Origin: Fratercula arctica
Lineage: Eukaryota; Chordata; Aves; Charadriiformes; Alcidae
NCBI GenBank assembly: GCA_947846985.1
Contig: CANTUZ010000005.1
Span: forward strand, 3,286,001-3,350,000
Length of the DNA: 64,000 bases
Direction: 5' to 3'
The notes beneath the pieces were generated by a model. It did not search any database. It was given only the letters and a program-made list of their open reading frames with translations, and had not been told where the DNA came from. Each line of letters opens with the position of its first letter. Positions within the stretch are counted from its first letter, which is position 1. The translations under genes and the position numbers were made by a program. This document shows positions 12,401 to 24,838 of this stretch, one piece after another.

Positions 12401-14900
12401 TAAGGTGTTGCATTATGTTAATCCTAACCAGGGAGAAAGTGTTTGCTGACCTTAATGTGGGTTGTATGGGTTAAAATAATATGTGGAAAAGGCAACAAGA
12501 GAAGTGTTAGAACCAGTCCTTAAAACGCCACGTATTTAATCCTGCTGGTAAAAGAACCTCTGTTGCTGGTGAAAACTAATGTCTCTGTTTCTGACCCTGT
12601 AAAAAATGTAAAATTCTTTCCCAAATTTAGCTTTACTTCTTAAACACCCTTTGGCTTTCTGCATTTCTGATCAAACTGGCATTCAGTTTCTTCATTAGCT
12701 GTAAAAGTTGCAGTTATTTTTGCAGCTGAAAGTCCATGGTGTTGACTTAGGTGTAAAAGACTCAAAGTTACTCGCCTCTTCTTGGGATACATTTTAAGTG
12801 TCTCCTCTCAGAATATTTTTAATAAGAAATCTGAACCAGTCGTCTTGGTAGCTTAAGGTGTCACTGACGGTGCGTTTTACACTGGCTCCAATGTAATTTT
12901 TAACCACAATGCAGGCTATAATTAAACTACGCATATCATTGAAGAATTTGAGATGAGACTTTCCTGGGTACAAAAAGATGCTTTTGGAATGAGAAAAGCC
13001 TGTACTTAGATCCCATCACCCTATTTTGAAAGGCGGGCTGATGGCAGAAACTGTGATGTGCAGTAGGCTGTTAGTGAATTACGTTGACATTCCTCACATG
13101 CGTATATTTTGAAAGCAGCTTTTCCAGTGAAAGAGAGTGATGGGAATAGGGTGTGTCACTGGAAACTATGTTGCATTTTGGTTAACAGTCACATTTTGAT
13201 TAAAATTGTTGTGTATTAGTGTTTTCCCATTTCCCCACTATTTTCAAATGTTTTACTGGCTACTTTAACAGACGGAGATTTTTTTTTTTTCAGTTAATCA
13301 TAATCAGTTAAACTGAGTTCCTCCACTATATAACACCCCTTAGGAAGTTACGGAACTGGAGGGATTCCCACCTGAGTCATGCCCCGCTGCCGTGCTGCAG
13401 ACGGGGAGGAGGAATCGGATGCCTGCTGCTACCGCTTGCCTCCCCTCCAGAGAAGGACTTTCAAAAGACCTGATCTGATGAAAAATGGAGTGTAATAAAA
13501 CTTGTGCCACTTGCCAGCCTTTGGGTTACTCCCAGGACATGTCCTTACAGCTTTGATGTTAGCAGTAAGAGTAAATTTTAAACTGGCAGGTAACTGACCT
13601 GTGGAAATCTTCCACTAGCTCTTTCAGACCAGCTGCTTTCCAATTGGGTTCCCCTTACGGCATGCCATCACTGTAGCAAGCTCAGTAATGTGGCACATTT
13701 ATTTAGTCTAGCGTGTATACATATCTGTAGCCATTATTTCTGAAAATAGATTTTTAAGTAGACTATAAATGATTGTAACTATATGAAATATTATGTCTCT
13801 CTTAAATGATATCTATCCAATTAGACACTATTCTCATAAGACATAACTTTGGTGTAGTATATTGTTATTAGTTTTGTTATTATACATTACTTTAATAAGA
13901 CTGCAGAATGATCCTACCATCAGTGCAGTGGACTGTACAATTTCTGTCTTCTCCAGGAAATATTAAGATAGGCTTTTCTGAAGCGTATTATAGCCTGAAA
14001 AACATAAGCAAGAAGATGATACCCTTTCCTACTACTGATGGTCACATATCCTTTGTTACCCATTGTCTCTTCCTAGGAATAATAAGAAATGTGACTGCTG
14101 GCCAGTTATTTTTTTTTTTAACTTGGTTGTTTCATATATTTTGCAGTAAGAATGTCTTATATTAACTCCCAGAAGCTGGAATTGTGGGAGCAACAAAAGC
14201 TGATGTATACCCAAAGACCTTAATTCAGCTCAGTCATTGCCCCTCTCCTGTCATGTCCTGATACGCTGTTCAGATTGGACCTGAAAAAGTTGAAGAGTTC
14301 AGAATTAAATGGCAATATGTTTTGGTAGACAAGGCTTGTCTAGCTGTGTACTGCAGGCAATTACAGTTTATAAGCCTGTAATTCATATTAGGATCAGCAA
14401 GATGTGTCAGCTGTGGGTTCCTGAGAGGAGGGATCTAGATGAGGACCGAGCAAAGAGACTCAAGCAAAGAAGCAGGTCCAGGAACCAAGGAAAAATTGTG
14501 GCCTGCACTGAATAGTTTACAGGGCTTTACTGCTTTAAAAGACATTTAATTAAGGGTTGGTTTGGTTTCACCTAACTTTAGTGTTTAAGTGCCTTCAGTG
14601 GCGAATAGAGAATGGTCCTTCTGGAGAGCCCTTCTTTCCACGTGGCTCAGCCACCTCTGCCAGGATGAGTTTCTCCTGCCTGAGCTCGCAGGGATGGCAG
14701 ACCTGGCTCCTGTATCCCATAAAAGTCTGCATTTGTGCTCTGGTGACTCTCTGGCTTGAGAGGGGAGGATCTGAGGACCTTCCAGGTGGAAGGCTGGCCG
14801 CTCCTCTCGCTACCATTTTCTCTCTAAAATGGGCCCGACACCTTCTTGGAAAGTCAACAGCCCACAGAAATTCAGAGCTTTTCTGGTTTCTTATTTTCAG
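6473..14900. other. Non-coding stretch, nothing recognised
   Basis: AT-rich, presumed intronic. ORFs are all 110 codons or shorter and overlap one another on both strands without codon-like character. A 21-T run lies at 10941-10961. A small duplication (agccctttaggctttagccc) is near 8967-8990. Confidence 0.6.
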
Positions 14901-15031
14901 CCCCGTTACATCCACTTTGATCCATCCACTCCCCATCAGAAAGCAGAAGCCCAGCAGGACGGAGAAGCCATCTACAGGTCGCCTTCGTGGGCACCAGCCA
15001 CCGTACAATCGACTCCGCTCTCAGACACAAG
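14901..15031 (+). other. Candidate alternative or 5' exon (unverified)
   Basis: A 131-nt segment lies between a strong acceptor (ggtttcttattttcag, ending 14900) and a strong donor (caag/gtaagc, GT at 15032). It is open from its first base, reading PRYIHFDPSTPHQKAEA then QQDGEAIYRSPSWAPATVQ, with no ATG. Spliced to 52423 it would run in frame through IKILN into the SHANK2 Met1. The open frame also extends upstream to an ATG at 14829, so an alternative first exon is conceivable. Against this, a second frame is also open across it and I do not recognise the peptide as a known SHANK2 leader. It may be a 5' UTR exon, or a chance pairing of splice signals. Confidence 0.3.
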
Positions 15032-18000
15032 GTAAGCTCACACAGTTTCTCATGTGAGGGAAGAGCGATCTCAAGGTCAGCACTAAATATCCCTCCTGGG
15101 CTTTTGCCCCATAAAAGTTGTTTTGCACCTGTGGATGCTCTTTTTTCTCTGTTTCCTTTCCCTCATCTTTAAGTCCGAGATCCCCCAGTGCTGTCCTCTG
15201 TGTGGTTACAACTGTGTGAGGGATGAGAGCTGGTGACAGAGGCAGCTGTGCCTCTTCTCCTGCAGCCCGACCTTAGTTTTGAGGTTTTCTCCAACTCCCA
15301 CTGCTGCTGATAGTCGCTGCATACCATCTTTACAGCTTGTCCTCTGATGTCTGCCAGCTTACAGCCTGTAGCTGAGGTGTTATCTATGTTTTGTAAATAC
15401 CACAAGCACCACCTGCAAAACTGAACTGAACTTTTTCTATTTTTTCCATCTGATGAAAAAGCATTACAGAAGAAAAACTTTTTTTTTTTTTTTTTTTAAA
15501 ATGCTCCTGCTGCATGAAACAGGAAGCGCGTGTCGCCTTGCCATCAGCATGGTGTTTACCTGATAGCGAATATTACCCCTAAACAAATATTTGAAAATGT
15601 TATCGTGGAAGAACTGAGCTTTTGACAAATTCTGCTTTTTACTCTGCCCTTTGCGCTTTTACAGTCAGGTTTGAAAAACAACACTTTTGTATTGCTATGA
15701 ATGCTGCCTAGCTTTTCAGACATCTGTAAAATGAATGTGCAGAATAAAGCAATGTGAAATTTTTAGATTTCAAAACCCATGAAAAACATTTGAGGAACAA
15801 AAGTGTTTATTTTACATCCTTTGAGATCCTCAGCTGGTGTCAACATCTCTGCTGAAGTCAGTTATTTATGCCACCTCAGAGCCGACTTCAAAATCACAAG
15901 CGTTAATGGAAAGAGCAGGCGCTGTGAAGTAGCCTTTAAATGCCACATGGAAGAATATATATCAAGATCTCCAAAAGATCCATACTACAAAAAATACTCC
16001 AACATAGTATGCTTTTTCACCCTTCTCCTTTCTCCTGTTCCCCTTCCTATGATATCCCAATACCACTGCATTCTTTGTTTGTTCTCCCGGGAAGAGTGGT
16101 ACCTCCCACACGGCTCAGTGCCTTATATCCCATGGAGTTGGATCGTAGTGTGTCACTGTTTCTTTGGTTTCCAGTGGATTATATTTCGAACCCCAAAGGT
16201 CTATATACAGCAGTGTTCTCGTGTCTGATGGCTTTTCTGCCTTCCATTCTATTGAGGACATGATCTTCATTTTTAATGAGTTTGTGAAATAAAAGCCTTC
16301 GGTATGTTTCAAAGGCAGAAGAAGAAAGAAGAGCCCTTTTTAAAGTTCAACTGAAGACTTAAACTTTTCCTTGAAATTTTGTCTCCTGTGGTAATCCACC
16401 TATTGGGTATGACTTTATTTTCTGTCAACAAAGCAGGACTAAAACTTTGAGGATTACTGTGAAACTTTTCTCACATGAGACTTCAGATCGACAAAGAAGG
16501 TATAAAACTCCATGAAGTTAAACTCATCAAGCTGCTTTTTCCTTCCCTTTTTGCAAACTCCCTTACTTGCCAAACCAGACGGGACAAAACCACGATGCTA
16601 GTTATGTGGAATGTAGCAGTTTAACACTGTTCCCCACTCTTGATAATACACTTTTAGCAGAGAATGCATACTGACTTTTTGCATAGTTTATCCATGCTTA
16701 CTGTTTTTATTCAGAGTGACAGAATGTTGTGTAGTGAAAAATGATGTGTACTAGTTAATTCAGTATATTCATATTAATTGATACCTAAGATTGTATGCTT
16801 TTTAACCTAAACTGAAAATAATATTCTGCTGTGGTCCTCAGGTATCAACATCTCCTACTGATCATCCAGAAGTATAAAATGGTCCCATGAAGTATAGTCT
16901 AATTAATGGCCTTTTGTAATTTATGTTGCATATCAGTGTAATCGTTAACCCAAGCCTTGCTCCACAATGTTGTTGCAAAATATTTTGTTCTTATTTTTTT
17001 CCATCTTAGCCCTCTTAGATTCACAGATGCAAAACAACAAGAAAATTAAGCTCAATATTGAAAATCAACAAAAATAAATTTAATTCCTGCTTTAGACTTG
17101 CTTTCCACTGAGTCTGTGGAATCACATCAGTGGGAGAACTTGGGTCCCCTTGGGCACTTCCGGCTGATGCGCAAATTCCTGATCTCCTAAACATCACAGA
17201 TTAATTTTATCAGTTTCTCACACACTGTATACAAGTGTTGCATTGATAGTTGCAAATATATACAAAAATGTTTGTGCTCCAGTAGCACCTAGAGGTGTTA
17301 AATAGGTGGCATTTCATCCTGCTACGTACCATAGAGAGCACTGGTTTTGCCTTGAAAGCTGTCTGGCTTAAATGGAATGTAAAAATGGAATGTAAAAAAA
17401 ACCCCACCACCCTAGCAATTGCGCTGGAGAAAGTAACCACTATATGTCATCCTGCTGTTAAAAAAATTGGGCATAGTTTTGTCTGTTCAAACCATGCTAA
17501 TGTTCTTTCAAAATAAATTAATAAATTCATATCAAATACTTGAATACTATCACACATTTAGAAAAATAGCCATGTAACCATTGAAGTGAGTTTATTGGGT
17601 AACCATAAATATTGGCTGTAATTGGCTACAGGAAAAAAAAAAATACATTTTTGCTTCATGGCTGTCTTGTATGCTTGATATTCCTGCTGTGTGAAAGTCT
17701 GAGAGGCTGGTACAGTGAACGTCACACCTTGTACTCTGCCTGTGTCTGAAAGGGTTATTTGGTTAACGCTTATTTTAGTTTCAAACTTCTTAGGGAGCTT
17801 ATGAAGTCTCTGTCACTGAACACTTGTGAGAACAAGTAAGAGATAGCTGCTGGGATATACCACAGTCTATTTACCTTTTAGGGGCAGGGAATCCACTAAA
17901 CACCTTCTCAATGTCTGTTTGGCCCTAAATTGCCTGGTGTTCGATCTGTCTGAAGTGGTCAGCTGGAAGTTCGCTGGAAAATAGTTTATGAAGCTGGGAA

Positions 18001-19910
18001 AGTGTAATTGAATTCATTTTTCATAAGGAAATTTATTCACTGAATGTTACACACTAGTTTTTTCTGCTGGTGATAATCAGTTAATTATTTCTCCAGAATT
18101 TCTTCATTAATTCACCTGTGCATGTGAGGAAGACCAAAATCACGTGTTCATTACTGTAAAGCGTTTTGTTAAAAGAACATGTAGCCTCAGTGTCCTTTCC
18201 GGAGTCAGGATATACCTGGTATGAACTGGCTACAAAGCCAGGGAGAAGTGGTGGTGTGGTACAGGGGGGTGTAAATTCCTGCTCTAGTTTCTAGATGTGG
18301 ATCATTTAATTAATGGACTGGCTGATAGCGGGGATGTGCTTTTAATTCAGGCTTTCTTAAAAAGGACAGAGTGTGGCAAATTCCCAGCAGCCCTGCTGAA
18401 TTATAATGCTTTCAGAAGATTCACTACACTAGTCAAGAAATATTCTAGGTGCTTGATCAGTTGTTTAGTGGGATGAATGCCAACAGGATGTCTGCGTTCC
18501 CTGGCTGGAGCTGCTCAGGGGTGAATGGAGAGACTGTTGGTATTGTCACTTCTGGCAATATATAAAACTCACTGGAATGCTTGAAATTATGTTTCCATGT
18601 ACTTCTCTTCCACTACAAAGGTCGTCATGATTTTTCAGGTCATGACAGACCACGTTGCTCTAAGGACCGTTCAGTGAGGTCTCCCAAATAATGTCATTAA
18701 GGTGGTCTGTGTGTTGTAAAATGCTTAGGTTTCTGTAAAAAGAGTGCAGTGGCCTAAGAACAGTTGTTTTCAATGTCTTGAAAAGATTGAAATGTGTTTC
18801 AAAACCAGTGAAAATAAAATTGTGTATAAGCAGCTGACAGTTACATGCATTGTGAATATTTTTTTAAAAAAACCAAACTATTGCATGCCAAGACACAGTA
18901 ATGACAACGATTCCCAAATCAGGCATTAGTAAGGTACAAGGTTTTTTTTTTTGTAGTACATTTAAACTCAAGATAGGAGAAGTATGCAGAAGAAGAGCTT
19001 CTGCTGACTTTTAGTCCTACCAAAGTAAATGTTATTTTAGTTCTACTGGCATACTCCTGGAAAGAAGCTGCCAACAAAGTTAAGTTGGTTCAATAGGATT
19101 TTATTATGGCAAAAGAAATATGTAAGTTAGATTTTAGTTTGTCTTACCCAGAGCATTCGCATCCACTTTATTCCTTTGCAGGAAAAAATCCTTTACCCGC
19201 TCTGTGTTTTATTTCTTGTTTACTGAATTGCATTCCAGAGTTGCTGTGGAGTTTGCTGTTGTAAATGTCATAGCTGGCCATGGGATAAAGGAAGCGTTAC
19301 CTACCAAAGTCTTCTCCTTCTTTCAACAGAAATTTTAACAGGCTGTTAAAAGTAGAGGCTGTAAAAACCTTCAGGCCAGGCAAGTGTGGGAAAGAGAAAG
19401 ACAGGGCAGCTATCGCTCAGGGCTGGGCGTGGGTGGAAGGAGTAGGACTGGTTCCCTTGCAGAAGGGTCCTAGAGCTAGAGGAGCCAAAGAGCGGGGAAG
19501 CCAAAGCTCGAACATTATCATCCTTTGAACTTTCTGGGCTTATTCTGACTTAAGCCATGCAAGGAGAAAGGGTAGTATGTAGCTGTAGGATACTTGCATT
19601 AGACCTGGTTATAGGGATGGTCACGAACGCTGGCTGGCCTTTAATAAGAAACAATTCAAATATGTTGTAACTGCATCCTTTATTTTAAGGTTGAACAGAA
19701 GTGATCGATGTTGTAATATGGGATTTGGTTACGTAGGTTTGAGATATTAGGGAAAATAATAAACTCAAGGTTTGAGAGAAGTATACACAAAACCTTGAAA
19801 GTCTCATCTGAATCGTGGAATTCACGTACAGCTGTGTGGTCGTTCAATAGAAAAGGCCTCACAGGGATGTCGATAACATTGTTTAAAGCAGTTTATACAG
19901 CGCAGTCAAC
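15032..19910. other. Non-coding stretch with one 141-codon chance ORF
   Basis: AT-rich, presumed intronic. The ORF at 15803-16228 (+) is open for 141 codons (begins MFILHPLRSSAGVNISAEVS) but has no recognisable motif, and an overlapping frame (15940-16263) is also open. Otherwise only poly-T at 15479-15497. Confidence 0.55.
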
Positions 19911-19915
19911 ATGAG

Positions 19916-20540
19916 TGTCCTGGTTTGGGGTGAAGGGGAGCCAACTTTCTGTTCAGTGAGAGCTGAGGGACAAAAGGGGTCAGCTTGTCTCTTCTCCAGT
20001 GAGTTTTTCTCTGAGGGCCCTTCGTCTTCAGCTCTTCTTCAGTGGCTCTTCTTCAGTGGCTCTTCTTCAGTGGCTCTTCTTCAGTGGCTCTTCTTCAGTG
20101 GCTCTTCTTCAGTGGCTCTTCTTCAGTGGCTCTTCTTCAATGGCTCTTCTTCAATGGCTCTTCTTCAATGGCCTGCTTCTTCAGTGGCTCTCTTTCTTCA
20201 AAGACTGATGTCTGAGGAGGACCCTGTCAGCTCATCTGCCTTTTGATCCCGGTCAATGTGTTCCAGTTCCCATTTGTCACCGAGTCCAGTCTGTAACTTT
20301 CCCAGTGCCTGCCAGTGACATCATCCTAGGAACTTGATACGTTTTTGTGTCTATTTATTTATATTGTATCTATTTCATTATATCCTTTTTTATTTTGTTA
20401 TTAATTTTTCATGAAAGTAGTTTAGTTTTTTTTTCTAAGCTTGTAACTCTCTTTATCTCTGTTCTTCCTATTCTTGGAGTGAGAGGTGGGGGAGAGCATC
20501 TGTCATCTTGTCATTGGCCAACTCGGCCCAAACCATGACA
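19916..20540 (+). mobile_element. Solo LTR of an endogenous retrovirus (ERVL-like), with 5-bp target duplication
   Basis: A 625-bp element starts tgtcctggtttgggg and ends ggcccaaaccatgaca, an imperfect inverted terminal repeat with TG...CA ends. It is flanked by identical atgag pentamers (19911-19915 and 20541-20545), a direct target-site duplication. Its right half has an AT-rich stretch followed by aactctctttatctctgttc, resembling the R/U5 part of bird ERVL LTRs, which suggests + orientation. There is no internal gag, pol or env sequence next to it, so it is a recombined solo LTR. The 5-bp duplication fits ERVL-like elements. ORFs across it (19911-20246, 19999-20208) are made by the internal minisatellite and are not genes. 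Confidence 0.85.
20021..20192 (+). repeat. 14-bp minisatellite inside the solo LTR
   Basis: Tandem units of ttcttcagtggctc run without indel from 20035 to 20160 (nine units), with degenerate units at both ends (20021-20034 and 20161-20192). Units from 20035 to 20132 have cagtgg; those from 20133 to about 20174 have caatgg, so one G-to-A variant is confined to the distal units. Because 14 is not a multiple of 3, all frames cycle over 42 nt and give Ser/Leu/Ala/Trp-rich nonsense peptides. Confidence 0.95.
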
Positions 20541-22389
20541 ATGAGTAAAAGTAGGGGTTTTTAAAAGTCTGTATTGGATGAGTATCTGATGCTTAGGGAA
20601 GGACTTTAAGAACAGGGCAAATATACTGCAATATGTCTCATTCTAGCCTCTGAGTGTTTTTGTTTCAGGGGGTTCATTTAAAGCTCAGTCATGTAGCCTT
20701 CATGCAGAACAGTTACTCAGGGAGCTCAAGTTGGTGCATGATTTGTTTTCTTAGGGTCTCAGATGTCTGCGTGTCACCTATGCCATGGAGCGTTGCATAC
20801 CAATACCTGCTGTATGGTGATACACAAGTTCTAATTTTAAAGAATGCTGGTTTTAATTTTCAGACATCCACATTGTGTTAGGCATGAACAAGAGGTCCTG
20901 AGAAGAGGACCGGGGGCATCATTTTTCATCTCTGTAAACACTTAGTGTGACATAATTCTTTAATACTATATATCTCTGCATCTGATGAAGGATGTAGTGG
21001 AGTTGGATGAGGTACAAAGGGAGAATAAAGAAGCTGTGACTTTAGTTTGGAAAGGAGAAGGCTGAGTGAGAAAGAACTGAGGTTTTCAAAATCATGAAAG
21101 TGCTGGTTTAAGTGCACGTGGAACTGTTGTTCATTGAGTTCTGCAACATGAGAGTTAAAAATAGAAATTTCTAGTTGAAATTGGTAGATTGGTTTAACAC
21201 AGATAAAGTACATTTTTGCACAGTGGATATTGTCCTGTGTAGGCTTTGTAGCATGTGATTACCAAGACAAAGCTTCTAATAAGGGTAAGAGTCTTCTTGG
21301 AATGATGCAAAAGGATTTCCACTAGTGCTATCTGAGTAGGATTGGGTTAAACCCAGACCACGACATTTGAATGCTGTTGAACTGGGGGATGTATTGACCT
21401 TGCAGTTCTCTGCTTGGTGTGGTAAGGAATCTTGGTCAGTACTGGCAACAAAACATTGCCAGCATGACTATTTTTGGAAGACACTTAGGAATTGCGCTTT
21501 ATTTGGGTAGAAGAGAATCTGGTAAATCTGGTACTTTTTTTCTTTCTCTCTCTCTGAAACAATGTCTCAATGGGTAGCAGGTTTTCAAAGCATCTAGGAG
21601 CTCCACAAGCAAACCTTAGTGTGTTATGAGGAAACTCAGTGACCTCTTAATTGAAAATGTTACATTTCAGGTGGTACGTTTACTGATGATAATGTGTTTT
21701 AAGCTATTCAAAATATTGTTTACAAATTGAACGATAGATAATAAGCATGAATATCGAATTTGCTAATTATGATGCTAATAGGTCATTAACAACTGATTCT
21801 GTTAGAACTTAGTGATGATACTTAATTCGGGTTGCTTACTATTGTGTTTGCATTTATTGATACTAATGAGGCATGAAGATTTATCTGAAAAGTACTGCTA
21901 TAAACATTGTCCTTGTTGTTTTTCCTTCATACTGTTTATTCACTTTTTTGTTTCCTACTAATAATAAAGTAGTTATAATTTCCATGCCCGTAATTTCCAT
22001 GCAAGTGTCCAGCGAAATTTATGGTCAGAGAATGTTCTCTGTACTGCTTTTCAGTGCCATATTAAATTTTTCCGATTTGTCTGTGATTGGTCATGTTATA
22101 ATGTACATAATATCAATAAGAACGTACAATGGTATGACCCATCGGAGTTGAGATGCTGTGTAGATCGCATCCGCTCACATCACCCTGCTGGTGAGGAAGG
22201 TGAAGTGAAGGTGGGAGGTGGATAGGGAGAGAAAGAGAAGACTTGCAATGCAAGGTATGGCCGAACAGGGCCATGGCAGGTGGGCTTCTTAATGTGGTCC
22301 CGAAACAGATTTTGACTAGGTAATATTGGATAGGTTAGATTCATGGTTTTGCCATAATGCTCATGGTTTCTCTCCCAGATGAATCTACG

Positions 22390-23130
22390 GTCCATAATCT
22401 CACCAAAGCAGTGATGCAGTATTTTGAGAGCCCTCAATGAGTTTTGCTCCAGGAATGTGTTCATTTGTGCTTTGAACATATGCTGAGCTTTGGTGACCAG
22501 TAACACCTTGTGGCAGTGAGTTCCTCAGCTTCACGGTGTGTTTTGAGCTTGTGAGATTCACTTGCTGTTTCTTACTCCTTTTATTAGAGGAGGTAGTAAG
22601 TACCCTGTTCGCTTTCTCCAGGCACTCATGATGGTACGTACCTCTCAGTAAACTTTCCCCAGGCTTAAAAAGTTGTAAGGCATTTTTTCTTATGTGCATG
22701 CTAGCTGTTTTATATATTTATTTTCTTGGTCAACTTTTTGTATCTTTTCTAGTTCTTCATTACCCCTTTCAAGCCTGGGAGGAAGCAGAGGAAGACAGGG
22801 AAAGCATGGGGCCAGGACCTGCATTTCACATATTTATAACGTCACTTAATATCTTTTGTTTTGTTCTTTATTTCTTTCCTAATATTCTAGTTAATCTTGT
22901 GAACGCAGCACGTGAAACTGACATTTGCAAAATACCGTCTGTCTTGAATGGCAGTAATTATCTCAGTTTCCACTGTTGTATGTGTAGAGCTGTTTTTGCC
23001 CATGTCACTTCATATTTATCAGCTTCATATTCGATCTGCCATTTTCTTACCCAGTTATCACTGTTGCTCCCTGCAGCCAGCTTCTTTCCTCCCTTCAGGT
23101 TTCTCCTGGACCTTGTTGAACATTAACCTG
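22390..23130 (-). mobile_element. Ancient, diverged CR1 LINE fragment
   Basis: On the + strand I see degraded but ordered landmarks of an old amniote CR1/L3-like element read in reverse: ttgtggcagtgagttcctca (about 22510), ctccaggcactcatgatgg (about 22617), a ccaggctt...aaaagttgtaag block, catttatcag and gatctgccattttcttaccc (about 23033-23053), and accttgttgaacattaacctg near the end. Family resemblance is from memory of such consensus sequences. Divergence is high and indels are frequent, so the boundaries are approximate. A 144-codon ORF here (22692-23126, +) is a by-product of this repeat and not a gene. Confidence 0.6.
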
Positions 23131-24440
23131 GAAACCCGCTGAGGGTGATATAAGTTTTGCTATTTGATGTAGCTCCGTGGACAGCTAGTGATGCCTTCCC
23201 TGTAGGAAATAGGACCCTGAGCTCTTCTTCGGAGGAAGAGCTGTCTTGGGAATCCTGCAGGATAGCTCAGAGAGGTCAGGCTGCTCAGATCTCACTCTGT
23301 GCATTATTGCCACTACTGGCTTTTACAGCTATTTTGTGCTCCCTACTATTATTTATTTCTTCCATGTAGCCAGAAAAGCATACTCGGTCACCTAGAGATT
23401 AAAGAATTGCTTAATCAAAGCAATATGCATCTTTCAGCAAATGAGTATTTTTATATTTCACGTGCACAAATGTGCTCTTCAGAGTCCCAGATAATTTTTT
23501 TTCTTTTATTTTAAGTCTGTGGTGCAGCTTGGAATTGTAGCTGAGGTCAGGGTGACACCGTGCAGCAGTAGCTTTGCTTAATTCCTGAAAGACATACACC
23601 TTATATTTTCAGGGGAAGGAAGGGAAGGGTTGTTTCTGTCTGAGATTGCATTTGAATCAAAATACTCTGTTTCTCAGGGTAAAGATCACTCAAACAGCTT
23701 ACAAGTACCCTGCGTATATGAATATTTGAATGCACTTAACAGGCTACGTGGCCATATACTGCTTTGGGGCATATTAACATTTATTTTTTCTGCATGGAGG
23801 GTCAGTTCTCCATATAGCAAGCTACATATTTGTAGAGCTGGCTTTAGTGATCTGTAGTAGCTGAGTGTCTTTTATAGGGATATATGACTTTTTCAGTACC
23901 TTTTATTTTGAGGATAATTTTTCTTAGTGTTATATTATTTCATAGTATTTATGGGGTTAAAGAAACAAATTTGTGGATAACAAAACTGGGTCACATGGGT
24001 GAGACTAATTAACCTGTATATAGGCAGATAAAACCAGTGAAGGGAACAAGCTGTGAATAGAAGAAACATATCACAAAAACCAGTATGACCCAGATTTGAA
24101 AGTTAGGGAAAAAATTTATGTGCTTTCTTTAATTGTATTTACACTTTCTATGTTCAAGACAAATCAAAGTTTGTAAAAATTGAAGACCCTAAATTGCATT
24201 CATACTGTGAGTAGGGATACAGTGTGGAATAGATCCCCTGTGGAAATAATAGCTGATGTTCTCTGCAGTAGATCCTTACTGGAAAATCCAAACAAATAAA
24301 CAAATTGATGCCTGCTGTAACTCCATTTACTGCAATATGTTACATGAGCAAGGATTTTATATCCATGGCTCAGATGCTTTGTTGGTATTAATAAATGAAG
24401 TTCCATCAATGTCCTAAATATCCTTGTGGTGATGAAGAGA

Positions 24441-24838
24441 ATCAGAGAATCACAGGATTGTAGGGGTTGGAAGGGACCTTTGGGATCACCTAGTCCAACC
24501 CCTTGCCACAGCAGGGTCACCTAGAGCAGGTTGCACAGGAGTACATCCAGGTGGGTTTTGAATGTCTTCAGAGAAGGAGACTCCACAGCCTCTGTGGGCA
24601 ACCTGTGCCAGTGCTCTGGCACCCTCAAAGCGAAAAAGTTTTTCCTCATGTTGGGATGGAATTTCCTGTGTTCCAGTTTGTGCCTGTTGCCCCTTGTCCT
24701 GTTGCTGGGCGCCACTGAAAAGAGCCTGGCCCCATCCTCCTGACATCCACCCTTTAGATATTGATAAGCATTGATGAGATCCCCTCTCAGTTTTCTCTCG
24801 TCCAGGCTAAACAGGTTTCTCAGCGTTTCCTCAGGGAC
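24441..24838 (-). mobile_element. CR1 LINE 3' fragment, older subfamily
   Basis: Reverse-strand CR1 with a different 3' subfamily from the others: gagaatcacaggattgtagg, ggttggaagggacctttggg, ccttgccacagcagggtcac, gcaacctgtgccagtgctct, aagtttttcctcatgttggg, and gagatcccctctcagttttc near its right end. The minus frame keeps a CR1-like peptide ([20 protein letters not shown]) but is broken. Confidence 0.9.

Noticed and set aside
15803..16228. 141-codon + strand ORF
   Set aside because: Two overlapping frames are open and no domain is visible; more likely chance than a gene.
20025..20192. Regular repeats resembling a CRISPR array
   Set aside because: Units are 14 bp head-to-tail with no spacers, inside a retroviral LTR in a vertebrate genome.
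19911..20246. 111-codon Ser/Leu/Trp-rich repeat ORF
   Set aside because: It is a translation of the 14-bp minisatellite in the solo LTR; every frame gives the same type of repeat.
22692..23126. 144-codon hydrophobic ORF resembling a membrane protein
   Set aside because: It coincides with a diverged antisense CR1; the T-rich strand yields Phe/Leu-rich codons.
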